Shown: positions 1-9,520 of the stretch, one piece after another
How positions within the stretch are numbered: position 1 is the stretch's first letter
Layout of the letters: each line of letters starts with the position of its first letter
Assembly: GCF_001006305.1 (NCBI RefSeq)
Contig: NZ_LBHJ01000004.1
Span: forward strand, 806,001-870,000
Direction: 5' to 3'
Source of the DNA: Silvibacterium bohemicum
Lineage (GTDB): Bacteria > Acidobacteriota > Terriglobia > Terriglobales > Acidobacteriaceae
Length of the DNA: 64,000 bases
Made by a program: the position numbers and the translations under genes
Notes under the pieces: model-generated
The model's input: the letters and a program-made list of their open reading frames with translations, nothing else
What the model was told of the DNA's origin: nothing
Database searches by the model: none

Positions 1-254
1 GCCACGGGCCGCTTTCCGTCTCACGTCTGGCGGAGCCGCTCGACATCACAGTTACGGCCGTCGCTCAACATCTTCAAATCCTGGCAGAGAGCGGACTGGT
101 TTATACCGAGAAAATCGGCAGGGTACGAATCTGCCGCATCGAGACGGCCGGCTTTACGCTGCTGCAAAAGTGGATCAGCGACCGCCGTTCGCTTTGGGAT
201 CGCCGCTTCGATCAGCTCGGCGACCTGCTCGCGGAGCCCGAGGTAGAAAAATAA
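1..254 (+). CDS. ArsR-family winged-helix regulator, 3' end only
   Basis: The reading frame is open from the window edge (codons in phase with base 3) to a TAA at 252-254, giving about 83 C-terminal residues. Near its start it reads as a winged helix: a recognition-helix stretch AVAQHLQILAESGLV is followed by a wing GRVRICRI, the usual layout of ArsR/SmtB-type repressors. The tail (WISDRRSLWDRRFDQLGDLL) is the type seen in ArsR proteins paired with SRPBCC/Aha1 genes, which cannot be checked because the upstream side is missing. No metal-binding Cys pair is visible in the part present. It converges with egtD across a perfect hairpin. Confidence 0.72.
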   Translation, partial: HGPLSVSRLAEPLDITVTAVAQHLQILAESGLVYTEKIGRVRICRIETAGFTLLQKWISDRRSLWDRRFDQLGDLLAEPEVEK

Positions 255-288
255 GCCGCCCGCGTATTGAGATTATCGGAGGATTTTC

Positions 289-330
289 AGGCACCCATGG
301 TTTCGCAGGTTTGCGAAACCATGGGTGCCT
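289..330. repeat. Perfect 19-bp inverted repeat with 4-base loop (REP-like or bidirectional terminator)
   Basis: Left arm 289-307 and right arm 312-330 are exact reverse complements; the loop is 308-311 (ggtt). It lies 34 bases past the ArsR stop and 16 bases before the egtD stop, between convergent genes. No T-run follows either arm, so it is a poor textbook terminator. Its GGCACCC/GGGTGCC arms and length suggest a dispersed palindromic element. It could serve as a bidirectional transcription stop. Confidence 0.8.
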
Positions 331-345
331 AGCAAGAAGGATTTT

Positions 346-1326
346 CTAAACTGCCGTCGCCAGATAGACGCCGAACCACTCGTGCTCGTCGGTCCAGCAG
401 CGTGTCATGGCGAAGCCGGCGCGCTCGACGATCGAAGAGATGCTGGAGGCGGTGAACTTGTAGCTGTTCTCCGTGTGGATGGTCTCTCCGCGGCCAAACT
501 TGATCTCGAGATCCAGCGCAGGAATAGCGACATGTTGCGCGATGAGGCTTTCCAGATGCATCTCGATGCGCGAATGTTCATGGTTCCAGCGCGCACGATG
601 CCGGAAGAGCCGGAGGTTGAAGTTGGCTCCGAGCTCGCGATTGATGCGGGTAAGAACATTTTGATTGAACGCCGCGGTTACCCCCGCCGCGTCGTCGTAG
701 GCGCGTAACAGCACGGAGCGTTCTTTCACACGATCGGCTCCCAGCAGCAGCTTGTCTCCAGGAACCAGCCTTCGCCGCAGCTCCCGCAATACCTGCACCG
801 CATCACTGGGTTCGAAGTTGCCGATGCTGGATCCGATATAAAGCGCCATGCGTCGCTGCCCCGCGGCCGGAATCTCTTCGATGCCCTCCGTGTAGTCGCC
901 AATCCGCGAGATCACGTTCACGCCGGGAATCTCGGATTCGATCCGCTGTTGGGCGGCGGCCAGCGCCGATTCCGATACATCAATCGCCAGATAGTCGACT
1001 GTTTCCTGCCGGCGAACCGCAGCCTCGAGAAGGAGACCGGTCTTGGTCGCGGTGCCCGCGCCCAGCTCAATCATCTTCACTCGCTTGCGGTCGGCGGCTG
1101 CGTCCAGAATCTCATCGGCATAGGTTGTGAAGATCGCCCGCTCGGTGCGCGTCAGGTAATACTCGGGCAGCTCGGTGATAGCCTCGAAGAGCTCCGATCC
1201 ACGTTCGTCATAAAAAAGCCAGGGACTGAGGGTTTTGGGCAGGCCGGTAAGGCCGCGGTATACCTCCGCACCAACCGGAGTACGTGCTACCTCTGGCAGT
1301 GAACAGATCGAGCTAAGACTTTGCAT
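346..1326 (-). CDS. egtD: L-histidine N-alpha-methyltransferase EgtD
   Basis: EgtD trimethylates the alpha-amino group of histidine with three SAM to give hercynine, the first step of ergothioneine synthesis. The 326-residue product has the family's usual length of about 320. It shows the SAM-binding stretch IELGAGTATKT, followed by LAIDVSESAL, and YIGSSIGNF typical of the Methyltransf_33/EgtD fold. The frame stays open up to 1491, but ATG 1326 is chosen because it lies 35 bases after the egtB stop, and any earlier start would overlap egtB. It is second in an egtB-egtD pair. The function is confident from the family and the neighbour. Confidence 0.92.
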   Translation of the reverse strand: MQSLSSICSLPEVARTPVGAEVYRGLTGLPKTLSPWLFYDERGSELFEAITELPEYYLTRTERAIFTTYADEILDAAADRKRVKMIELGAGTATKTGLLLEAAVRRQETVDYLAIDVSESALAAAQQRIESEIPGVNVISRIGDYTEGIEEIPAAGQRRMALYIGSSIGNFEPSDAVQVLRELRRRLVPGDKLLLGADRVKERSVLLRAYDDAAGVTAAFNQNVLTRINRELGANFNLRLFRHRARWNHEHSRIEMHLESLIAQHVAIPALDLEIKFGRGETIHTENSYKFTASSISSIVERAGFAMTRCWTDEHEWFGVYLATAV

Positions 1327-1361
1327 AAGGGACCCGAGAAATTCCTGTTTGTGGGATATTT

Positions 1362-2669
1362 TTATCGATTGGCCAGGCGGATACCAGAGAAATGCCAACG
1401 TGTCGCCGGGGAGAAAAAGTTGCGATAGGTGCTGCGGATATGGCTGGCGGGAGTGACCGCCGAGCCGCCGCGCAGGACCATCTGATTGCACATAAATTTG
1501 CCGTTATACTCTCCAAGCGCTCCGGGAAGTGCAGCGAAGCCGGGATAACCTAGATATGCACTTGCCGTCCATTGCCATACTTCGCCGAACATCTGCTGCA
1601 AACCGTCGATTTCTGCTGCAGGCATTGGATGCAATACGTCAGTTTCCAAAAAACTTCCTGACATAGGCAAATTAGATGCGGCGATCTCCCACTCCTGCTC
1701 GGTTGGCAATCTCTTGCCAGCCCAGCGAGCGAAGGCGTCAGCCTCGAAATAGCTGACGTGGCAGACCGGTGTAGACAAAATCTGCTCGAGCGGCAGTGGT
1801 CCGCGCAGCGTGTAGAGCTGCCAATCGTCGTTCCCGTCGCGGAACCAATACAGCGGAGCGGTCCACTGCTGCGCTTTGACGGTGTCCCAGCCTTCGGAGA
1901 GCCACAACTCGGGACGCTCGTAGCCGCCCGCGCGTATGAAATCGAGGTACTCGCCGCAGGTCGCCAGGCGTGAGGCTAGCGCAAAGGGTTCGAGGTAGTG
2001 CTTGTGACGCGGCTGCTCGTTGTCGAAGCAGAAACCCTCGCCCTGATGTCCGATCTCCACCAAACCGCCGTCGTGTCCGATCCATTGAACAGGAGCCACG
2101 TTCTGGGTCGCGACGGAAATCTCCCCGACTTTGTAGGCGGGATGCAGCGGATTCGACCAGAAGGCATTTTTGATGTCGTAAGCCAGGAGCTCCTGGTGCT
2201 GCTGTTCATGGTGCAGGCCGAGAACCAGCCGGCGTTGCGCTTCTTCCGGCAGGCCGCCGTCGATAAGCCGCTGCATCGCCGCTTCTACGTGGCGGCGATA
2301 GTCCAGGATCTCGTCGAGCGCCGGCCGCGAAAAAGACGCGCGCAATTTCTTGAGAGGCTGGTCGGAGACCGCGTTGTAGTAGCTGTTGAAGAGCCAGAGA
2401 AAATCGGGATGGAAGGGACGATAGCCGGAAAGAAATTCGGACAGGATGAAGGTCTCGAAGAACCAGGTCGTGTGCGCCAGATGCCACTTGGCAGGACTGG
2501 CTTCGGGACACGACTGCACCATCATGTCTTCCGGTGTGAGCGGCTGGCAGAGGGTGAGCGTCTGCTGCCGCACCTTACAAAATTGCTCTCCCAACGAGCC
2601 TGCGCTCAGGGAAGAGCTGGAAAGACCTCCGGCAGCAGCTTCGGCTACGGGGGCTGTCACTCGATTCAT
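1362..2669 (-). CDS. egtB: Ergothioneine sulfoxide synthase EgtB (non-heme iron)
   Basis: EgtB joins hercynine to a thiol donor (cysteine or gamma-glutamylcysteine, depending on type) with O2 and Fe(II). From the chosen ATG 2669, preceded by AGAGG, the protein has 435 residues. An N-terminal DinB-like four-helix domain carries the iron ligands: H66 in LAHTTWF and an HX3HXE motif at residues 154-160. A C-terminal FGE-sulfatase-like domain follows (GEVWQWTASAYLGYPGF, then MVLRGGSAVTPASHIR). Starting at 2711 instead would add 14 unsupported residues. No egtA, egtC or egtE lies nearby. The thiol donor cannot be told from this reading. Confidence 0.92.
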   Translation of the reverse strand: MNRVTAPVAEAAAGGLSSSSLSAGSLGEQFCKVRQQTLTLCQPLTPEDMMVQSCPEASPAKWHLAHTTWFFETFILSEFLSGYRPFHPDFLWLFNSYYNAVSDQPLKKLRASFSRPALDEILDYRRHVEAAMQRLIDGGLPEEAQRRLVLGLHHEQQHQELLAYDIKNAFWSNPLHPAYKVGEISVATQNVAPVQWIGHDGGLVEIGHQGEGFCFDNEQPRHKHYLEPFALASRLATCGEYLDFIRAGGYERPELWLSEGWDTVKAQQWTAPLYWFRDGNDDWQLYTLRGPLPLEQILSTPVCHVSYFEADAFARWAGKRLPTEQEWEIAASNLPMSGSFLETDVLHPMPAAEIDGLQQMFGEVWQWTASAYLGYPGFAALPGALGEYNGKFMCNQMVLRGGSAVTPASHIRSTYRNFFSPATRWHFSGIRLANR

Positions 2670-2909
2670 TCGTTCACCAACCTCTAGTGGATTAGAGAGC
2701 GGCCACCGCAACGTGTTGCCCGCAAGACTACTATGGGATGAAGCTACGCGGGAAGAAGTTACCAGGAATTTTCACCTGCTCCAACCGGAACGGCAAGACG
2801 GATCTGCGTCTTCTACCAGTGTAAGGGCGTCTATCCTGCAAATTCAGCTTCTCGGCACCGCTTCCCAAACAGCCGGCAAACCGTCCACTGGAAGGAATCT
2901 CGACTCACC

Positions 2910-3644
2910 ATGAAATCTTTTGTCCGTGTCTCCGTGCTGCTCCTGTTCACGCTGTGCCTTTCGCTGGGCTACGGTCAGGATGGTGGTGCACCGGCGGGGT
3001 CGGGCGCGGGACAAGACAGCGGACCGGGTGGCAGACAAGGCGGCGGACAGAGCATGGCCGGGGCCTTTACCGAACATGGTGTCCAGGGAACGGTCACGGC
3101 CATTTCCGGCAGCGACATCACGGTCAAGACGGAAGACGGTGCGAGCTACAAGATCGAGACCGGCGCGAACACCCATTTCCGCAAGCAGCGCGATCCGATC
3201 AAGCTCGCCGACATTCATGTCGGCGATATGGTCGGGGCCTTCGGCGACAAGGACGACAAGGCAAAGACAGTAGGCGCTGTTGCCGTTATGGTCTTTGACA
3301 AAGAGCAGTACGAAAAAGCTCGCGCGGAATTCGGCAAAACCTGGACCGCGGGCGCTATCCAATCTATCGACGAAACCAAGATCACCATTAAGCGTCCAGA
3401 TAACGTGGTGCAGATCATAGTGGTCGACGAAAACACTTCCTTCCGAAAGCGTCGCGATAGCATCACGCTCGCCGATATCAAAGTGGGCGACAATGTATCT
3501 GCCAGGGGATCGCTGCTGGGTGGGAACTTCCTCGCAACCACATTGAGTGTGGGTGTTCCGGGTGGGGGTGCAGGCGGCCGCGGTCCACGCCGTCCAGAAG
3601 ATCAGAGCACACCGGCGACGGCCTCGCCCGCGCCCAACCAATAG
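2910..3644 (+). CDS. Exported protein with two tandem DUF5666 repeats
   Basis: A 244-residue protein of unknown biochemical role. Residues 1-22 form a signal peptide ending near GYGQ. A Gly/Gln-rich stretch (24-52) follows, then two beta-rich DUF5666-type repeats at about 58-130 and 145-225. Both repeats carry the same core, FRK-x-RD-x-I-x-LADI-x-VGD. The family is usually periplasmic or secreted. It is the first gene of a same-strand trio, 20 bases before the TonB-type receptor, which suggests shared expression and an envelope role. The start is the ATG just before the signal peptide. Function is unassigned. Confidence 0.78.
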   Translation: MKSFVRVSVLLLFTLCLSLGYGQDGGAPAGSGAGQDSGPGGRQGGGQSMAGAFTEHGVQGTVTAISGSDITVKTEDGASYKIETGANTHFRKQRDPIKLADIHVGDMVGAFGDKDDKAKTVGAVAVMVFDKEQYEKARAEFGKTWTAGAIQSIDETKITIKRPDNVVQIIVVDENTSFRKRRDSITLADIKVGDNVSARGSLLGGNFLATTLSVGVPGGGAGGRGPRRPEDQSTPATASPAPNQ

Positions 3645-3664
3645 TCCTCGCCATTTACATTTAT

Positions 3665-6600
3665 ATGACGCTTCGCCTCATCCCGATCTCGCTTCTACTG
3701 GCCGTGTCGCAATTGACGGCTCCGGCCTTCGGCTCCGCTTCCAGTGGTCGCCAGGAAGCCGCTTCCCAGCCCGCGCTGGCGACAACCACGCAGGCCGGCG
3801 GTGTCATCCATGGCAGCGTCAAGTCGGGGAGTGTTCCTCTCCCTGGCGTCAGCATCACCGCCACCAATACCCTGACCGGGAAGAAGTATTCGACGGCCAC
3901 CGACGGTCGCGGCGCCTTCAGCATGACCATCCCGCAGAATGGCCGTTATGTAGTCAAGACCGATCTTGCTGCCTTTGCCTCCTCGACACAGGAGGCGTTG
4001 CTGAACGCAACCGGCCGCGACCGCCAGGTGGACTTCACCCTTGTTCTGGCCTCGCGCGCCGTACAGCAACAGGACGAGCCTAATGCACCGAGCGTCTCCG
4101 GCCAGTCCGCGGGTTCAGCAACACGGCAATACGCTGGGCGCGGAACGCAAAATCTCTCGCTACTGGGCGCAGCCGCCGATCTCATCGGTGCAGCGTCAGC
4201 AAGTGGAAGCTCCGACTCGACGCAGCTGCCAACACTCGCCAGCAACTCCGATGTTTCGACCGAATCCGTAGCAGTAGCCGGACAGACCGGCTCGACGAAT
4301 CCCTTTGCAGGTATTAATCCCGGCGAACTGGGCGAAGGCGGCCCTAACGGCGATGGCGGACCGGGTGGGCCCGGAGGGCAAGGTGGTCCGAGCGGAGCAG
4401 GTGGTGGTGGTGGCGGCTTTGGCGGTGGAGGAGGAGGATTTGGCGGCGGTGGACGCGGCGGTGGTGGCTTTGGAGGAGGAGGAGGCCGTGGCTTTGGTGG
4501 ACGCGGAAACTTCCGCAACTTCAACCCCAACCAGCCGCACGGTGCGATCTTCTGGAACGGCGGCAATTCGGCGCTCAACGCCGAGAATTTTTCCATCCGC
4601 GGCCAGCAGGTCGAGCAGCCGAGCTACGCGTCCAACCGCTTTGGCGCAACTCTGATCGGCGCACCTTATATCCCCAAGCTGCTGGAGCACGACACGAAGG
4701 ACTTTCTCTTTCTGACGCTCTCGGGTCAGCACTCCTCCACCCCGTTCGATCAATACGGTACCGTTCCAACTTTGGACGAGCGCGGCGGAAACTTTAACCT
4801 TCCAACAGGCAACAGTCCCACCATCTACGATCCCAACACCGGCCAGCCCTTTGCGGGAAATACTATCCCTGGGTCGCGCATCTCTCCCCAGGCAAAAAAT
4901 CTGCTTAACTATGTGCCCTTGCCCAATTTGCCCGGGCTGGTGCAGAACTATCGTGAGCTTTCCACGGCGCAGACCAACACTACAACCATAGGCGCGCGAG
5001 TGATCCATAATTTCGGCAGCGGCGGCACCAACGCCGCCCTCAGAAATTTCATACGTCAACGGCTGAACCAGGGGAGCACACAGTTAAGCCAGAGCATCAA
5101 CGGCAATTTCAACTACAGCCATTCAGCCAGCGACCTGCTCAACATCTTCCCTGGGCTCGGAGGCAAATCGCAGTCCCATCAGTATTCACTGCAGGTGGGA
5201 TACACGGTCAGCAAAAATCATCTGACGAATATCTTCAACACGAACTGGAACCGAACCGACTCACAGACGCAGAACTACTTCACCAACACCACCGATGCAG
5301 CGAGCCAGATCGGCCTCGCGGGGTTGCCGACGAATCCTCTGCTCTATGGGCTCCCAAACATTACGCTGAACCAGTTCACCAGCTTGAGCGAACAGCAGCC
5401 GACCTTCCAGCTCAACCAGACCATATCGCTTTCCAATACGACAGCGTGGATCCACAAGAAGCACAATGTGCGCTTCGGTGGCGATCTGCGACGCGTGCAT
5501 CTCGACCTGTTGGGACAGACCAACTCGACGGGAACCTACATCTTCACCGGCCTCTACACCGAGGCGCCTGGAACCGATCCGAATACAACTCCGGGAGCAG
5601 CCACCAGCGGCTCGTCGCTGGCCGATCTGCTCCTGGGTCTGCCGCAGCAGACCAGCCTTCAGGCTCCGGATCAAAAATCTTATCTGCGCGAGAATGCTAT
5701 CGACGCTTATGTCCAGGACGACTGGCGCGCCTTGGCTAATTTCACCGTCAATGTCGGACTACGTTACGAATATTTTTCACCTTACTCGGAGAAGTACGAC
5801 CATCTGGCCACGCTCGACACCGGCAACGATTTCGCTTCTGTGACCACAGTAACTCCGAACAGCATCGGACCGTTTTCAGGTAAGTTCCCGCGGACCCTGG
5901 TCAATCCGGAAAAGACGAACTTTTCTCCGCGCATCGGCCTGGCCTGGCGGCCGATCAAGGACACTGTGATCCGCACCGGTTACGGCATCAACTACGCGAA
6001 CGGGCAATATGTGAAGTTCGTGCAGAACTTCGCCTTCCAGCCTCCCTTCGCCGATGTGCAGACCAACAGCAATCCGCTGACCGGCCCTGCGGTTTTCACT
6101 CTCGCTCAAGGCTTCACTGCAACTCCGCAGGCAGACGGCAACTACGCGGTGAACAAGAACTATCGGCTGCCTTATGTACAGGTCTGGAATATCGACATTC
6201 AACGCACCCTGCCGATGAACATCGTTCTCAATGTCGGATACAACGGCTCCAAGGGAACGAGGCTCGATATCGTCGACGCGCCGGGACGCACAGCCACCGA
6301 ATCGCTAAGCGGCGTGCTCTACGACTATGAAGATTCGGTAGCCTTCTCCAACTTCAACGCGCTCGCCGTACGCCTGCGCAAGCGGATGCAGCAAGGTATC
6401 TCGCTGGGCGCGACTTATACTTATTCGCACTCCATCGACAATGCGTCATCGATCGGCGGCAACGGAGGCACTTCGGCAGGAGTCGCACAAAACTGGCAGA
6501 ACCTGCTCGCCGAAGAATCGAACTCCAGCTTCGATATCCGCCACCAGGTGAAGGGCGATTTCGTCTACGAGCTTCCCTTCGGGCCTGATGCTCATTTTCT

Positions 6601-7078
6601 GACCGGCGGCAGCTTCCTTTCGCACGCGCTCAATGGCCTTTCGGTCTCCGGCACCTTTGACTTCGCGACCGGCAATCCGCTTACGCCTCACTATGAGGCC
6701 GCGGTGGCGGACGTTTCCCGCGGCAGCACTGGCTCGCTGCGCCCGGATCGTATTCCCGGCGTCTCTCTCACCACCGGCGGAGGCACGCTCGACAACTGGT
6801 TCAACAAGGACGCCTTCACGACTCCACCGGCAATCTACGGATCGGCCTCGCGCTTCTCCATTCCCGGCCCCGGCACCATCTCGACCGACATGTCGTTTTC
6901 GAAGACGCATCGCTTTGCAGAGATGAAGACGCTCGAAGTCCGCGCGACCGTCAATAATGTCTTCAACACCGTGCAGTACTCGGGCGTGGATACGACTCTC
7001 GGCTCCAGCACCTACGGCGAAGTTACTTCTGCTGCGGCCATGCGCCAGTTCACCTTCCTCGCACGGTATAGGTTCTAG
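3665..7078 (+). CDS. Oar-like TonB-dependent receptor with carboxypeptidase-regulatory domain
   Basis: A 1137-residue outer-membrane protein. A signal peptide (about 1-24) is followed by a carboxypeptidase-regulatory-like domain (about 45-115, VIHGSVKSG to ATDGRGAFS). A long disordered region includes a Gly-rich run at about 220-282. The rest is a TonB-receptor-type barrel with paired strands such as VNVGLRYEYFSPYSEKYDHL and a closing aromatic strand (FTFLARYRF). Acidobacteria carry many such Oar-like receptors, thought to take up large organic substrates; the ligand here is unknown. No clear Shine-Dalgarno precedes the ATG, so translation may be coupled to the gene 20 bases upstream. The VWFA gene starts 8 bases later. 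Confidence 0.88.
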   Translation: MTLRLIPISLLLAVSQLTAPAFGSASSGRQEAASQPALATTTQAGGVIHGSVKSGSVPLPGVSITATNTLTGKKYSTATDGRGAFSMTIPQNGRYVVKTDLAAFASSTQEALLNATGRDRQVDFTLVLASRAVQQQDEPNAPSVSGQSAGSATRQYAGRGTQNLSLLGAAADLIGAASASGSSDSTQLPTLASNSDVSTESVAVAGQTGSTNPFAGINPGELGEGGPNGDGGPGGPGGQGGPSGAGGGGGGFGGGGGGFGGGGRGGGGFGGGGGRGFGGRGNFRNFNPNQPHGAIFWNGGNSALNAENFSIRGQQVEQPSYASNRFGATLIGAPYIPKLLEHDTKDFLFLTLSGQHSSTPFDQYGTVPTLDERGGNFNLPTGNSPTIYDPNTGQPFAGNTIPGSRISPQAKNLLNYVPLPNLPGLVQNYRELSTAQTNTTTIGARVIHNFGSGGTNAALRNFIRQRLNQGSTQLSQSINGNFNYSHSASDLLNIFPGLGGKSQSHQYSLQVGYTVSKNHLTNIFNTNWNRTDSQTQNYFTNTTDAASQIGLAGLPTNPLLYGLPNITLNQFTSLSEQQPTFQLNQTISLSNTTAWIHKKHNVRFGGDLRRVHLDLLGQTNSTGTYIFTGLYTEAPGTDPNTTPGAATSGSSLADLLLGLPQQTSLQAPDQKSYLRENAIDAYVQDDWRALANFTVNVGLRYEYFSPYSEKYDHLATLDTGNDFASVTTVTPNSIGPFSGKFPRTLVNPEKTNFSPRIGLAWRPIKDTVIRTGYGINYANGQYVKFVQNFAFQPPFADVQTNSNPLTGPAVFTLAQGFTATPQADGNYAVNKNYRLPYVQVWNIDIQRTLPMNIVLNVGYNGSKGTRLDIVDAPGRTATESLSGVLYDYEDSVAFSNFNALAVRLRKRMQQGISLGATYTYSHSIDNASSIGGNGGTSAGVAQNWQNLLAEESNSSFDIRHQVKGDFVYELPFGPDAHFLTGGSFLSHALNGLSVSGTFDFATGNPLTPHYEAAVADVSRGSTGSLRPDRIPGVSLTTGGGTLDNWFNKDAFTTPPAIYGSASRFSIPGPGTISTDMSFSKTHRFAEMKTLEVRATVNNVFNTVQYSGVDTTLGSSTYGEVTSAAAMRQFTFLARYRF

Positions 7079-7086
7079 GATCTCCC

Positions 7087-9303
7087 ATGAAGATGCCTGA
7101 ACAAATTCGTCTTTTCGCTTTCGCCGCCGCGGCGTGCGGCTGTGCGGCAGTGTTCGCCGCCCAGGCGCAACAGCCGTCGAATCCGCAGTCCTCGAATCAG
7201 ACACCGGATCAATCTTCCTTCACCCTCAAGGTCAACAGCGATCTGGTGCTGACCAACGTCGTGGTGCGCGACAGGAAGACCGGCGAAGTGGTGCGCGGGC
7301 TGACGCAGAAAGATTTCACTGTCCTCGAGAACGGCAAGCAGCAGCAGATTTCCAGCTTCGATTTCGAGAGTGTGGATCAGGCCACGCCGCTCAATGAAGC
7401 TATCATTAGCGGGCTCGCAGGCAAGGGCCAGAGCATCTTCAATGCGAAGAACGGAATCGCGCGTCCTGAGGAGCTGCGTAATCGGCGCCTGATCGTCATG
7501 TTTTTCGACCTCACATCGATGCAGCCTGAAGATATCGAGCGCTCCGTGGACGCGGCGCGCAACTACATCAACAAGCAGATGCAGCCGGCCGACCTGGTCT
7601 CCGTTGTCTCGCTCAACAACACGCTCTCGCTCGACCAGGACTTCACGCAGAACAAGCAGTTGCTGCTCAACGCGGTGAATTCCTACTCCGGTGGAGCGGG
7701 ACAGGGCTTTCAATCGGGCGCGACCAGCACTTCTAATCAGGTGGAAGACACAACCTCATTCACCGCCGACGAGCAGGAGTACAACGACCTGAATACCGAT
7801 CGCGAGCTCTTTGCGATCGCCGAGGTCTCGAAGTCGCTGGCCTATATCAACGAAAAAAAATCGCTGCTGTATTTCTCCGGCGGCATCCAGCGCGATGGCA
7901 TCGAGAACCAGGCGTCATTACGCTCTGCGATCAACGCCGCGGTACGCGCCAATCTCTCGATTTATAGCGTCGACACACGCGGGCTGCAGGCCATCTCCCC
8001 GCTCGGCGACGCCTCGACCGGCAGCTTGCGCGGTGCCAACAGCTATAACGGCGCGGCCCTGCAGAACAATCTCGATTCGAACTTCAATACGCAGGAAGTG
8101 ATGGCCACGCTTTCCTCCGATACCGGAGGAAAATCCTTCTTCGACTCGAACGACTTTGCACCGGCCTTCGAGCGCGTGCAGCGCGATACCTCGGCCTACT
8201 ACGTGATCGGTTTTCGCTCGAGCGACGTGAGGAAGGATGGGCGCTATCGCCGCCTCACCATCAAGGTGAACCGCTCCGATGTGAAGCTTGAATTTCGGCC
8301 GGGCTACTACGCTCCAGCCGACTATAAGCACTCGAATCGCGAGGACCGCGAGCGGGAACTCGAAGACGAGTTAGCCAGCGACCTTCCCGCCACCGATGTC
8401 GCAGTCTATCTGGAGGCGCTGTACTTCCGCACCGACGAGACGCACTACTTCGTGCCTGTGTCCATCGTCGTGCCGGGCTCGCAGATTCCCTTCGTGAAGG
8501 GCGGCGACAAAGATAAGGCGACACTCGACGTCATCGGCGAAGTGAAGGATCCTGCCGGGCATGTCATCGGCCAGGCGCGCCAGACGGTGAAGCTCTCCAT
8601 CGATCAGGCGCAGCAGGTGCGGCAGAAGAATGTCCAGTACTCCACCGGCTTCAACCTGCCCATCGGCAAATATCATCTGAAGTTCGTGGTCCGCGAGAAT
8701 GAAACCGGACGCATGGGATCGTTCGAGACCGATATCGCCGTGCCCGATCAGCGCAAGACTCCGCTCAAGATGAGCTCCGTTGTGCTGGCCAGCCAGCGTA
8801 TCCCGTCGCCAAAGAAGACGGACAATCCGCTCGACTACGATGGGCAGCAGATGGTGCCGAACCTGCCGCATGTCTTCCGCCAGGACCAGCATCTCTACTT
8901 CTTATACGAGGTCTACGCGCCATCGCACGTAGGCGCAACAGGCACCGACAACACCAAACAGGAAAAAACTGACGCCAAAAATCCAAAGGCTCCGGTTCGC
9001 GTTCTCACCAGCATCGAATTTTTGAATGGCGGCACGAAGAGTTTCGAGACGCCGCTGATCGAAGCCAACAGCCTCAACATTCCCAACCGCGACGCGGTCG
9101 CGTTTCAGTTCGATGTGCCGCTGAGTGGCCTCAAACCCGGCCTCTACACTTGCCAGGTAAATGTAATCGACGACGCTGGAGGCAGCTTCAGCTTTCCGCG
9201 CACCGCGGTGCTGATCCGCGAAGCAGCACCTGCACCGGTCGCACCTGCAGCCACGCCAGGGACAGCACCGGTTACTCAACCCGCGCCAGCGCCAAGTCAC
9301 TAA
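7087..9303 (+). CDS. Secreted VWFA-related protein (acidobacterial family)
   Basis: A 738-residue protein with a signal peptide (1 to about 28, AQA-QQ). It has an N-terminal beta region (VNSDLVLTNVVVRDRKTGE to KDFTVLENGKQQQI) and then a von Willebrand A fold from about residue 135, whose first strand is LIVMFFDLTSMQ. This layout matches the acidobacterial VWFA-related family known from many Acidobacteria genomes. The metal-site motif reads D-x-T-S rather than D-x-S-x-S, so metal binding is uncertain. A second beta-rich domain follows and the C terminus is Ala/Pro-rich. It is third in the exported trio. It probably mediates protein-protein contacts in the envelope; the partner is unknown. Confidence 0.87.
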   Translation: MKMPEQIRLFAFAAAACGCAAVFAAQAQQPSNPQSSNQTPDQSSFTLKVNSDLVLTNVVVRDRKTGEVVRGLTQKDFTVLENGKQQQISSFDFESVDQATPLNEAIISGLAGKGQSIFNAKNGIARPEELRNRRLIVMFFDLTSMQPEDIERSVDAARNYINKQMQPADLVSVVSLNNTLSLDQDFTQNKQLLLNAVNSYSGGAGQGFQSGATSTSNQVEDTTSFTADEQEYNDLNTDRELFAIAEVSKSLAYINEKKSLLYFSGGIQRDGIENQASLRSAINAAVRANLSIYSVDTRGLQAISPLGDASTGSLRGANSYNGAALQNNLDSNFNTQEVMATLSSDTGGKSFFDSNDFAPAFERVQRDTSAYYVIGFRSSDVRKDGRYRRLTIKVNRSDVKLEFRPGYYAPADYKHSNREDRERELEDELASDLPATDVAVYLEALYFRTDETHYFVPVSIVVPGSQIPFVKGGDKDKATLDVIGEVKDPAGHVIGQARQTVKLSIDQAQQVRQKNVQYSTGFNLPIGKYHLKFVVRENETGRMGSFETDIAVPDQRKTPLKMSSVVLASQRIPSPKKTDNPLDYDGQQMVPNLPHVFRQDQHLYFLYEVYAPSHVGATGTDNTKQEKTDAKNPKAPVRVLTSIEFLNGGTKSFETPLIEANSLNIPNRDAVAFQFDVPLSGLKPGLYTCQVNVIDDAGGSFSFPRTAVLIREAAPAPVAPAATPGTAPVTQPAPAPSH

Positions 9304-9331
9304 GCTTGACAACGTTCTGCTCGCTCCGAAG

Positions 9332-9520
9332 CTAAGGCCCGCTGGGCTCTTCGCCATCGCTGTTTTCATCAGTAAGCAGCCGCCAGGGGCAGTGCCGGCA
9401 GCCCGAGTTGCAGCAAGATCCGCGTTTGAGATGATAGGCCTCGGTAAACACCAGGTACGGCCCATCCATGTAGAAGTCTTTGCCTTCTACGAGATTCTGC
9501 CAATCTTCAGGCACGCGCAT
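9332..9520 (-). CDS. Small Cys-rich DUF5522-like protein
   Basis: A 62-residue protein from ATG 9520; its start lies inside the 3' end of the Lhr gene (14-base overlap), so translation is probably coupled. The core reads KDFYMDGPYLVFTEAYHLKRG and then CCNSGCRHCPW. The C-C-x3-C-x2-C cluster looks like a metal-binding knuckle and matches the short DUF5522 family (RGYCCGxGCRHCPY type). The frame is open further upstream, but earlier starts lie deeper within lhr and add basic residues with no family support. Function is unknown. The neighbour points to nucleic-acid processing, but that is inference. Confidence 0.72.
   Translation of the reverse strand: MRVPEDWQNLVEGKDFYMDGPYLVFTEAYHLKRGSCCNSGCRHCPWRLLTDENSDGEEPSGP

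Noticed and set aside
2844-3641. 265-residue minus-strand frame over the DUF5666 gene
   Set aside because: The plus frame has a signal peptide and internal repeats; the minus frame has neither.
3946-4596. Proline-rich frame on the minus strand
   Set aside because: It is the antisense of the Gly-rich codons (GGN) of the TonB receptor, which read as CCN (Pro) on the other strand. No start signal and no family features.
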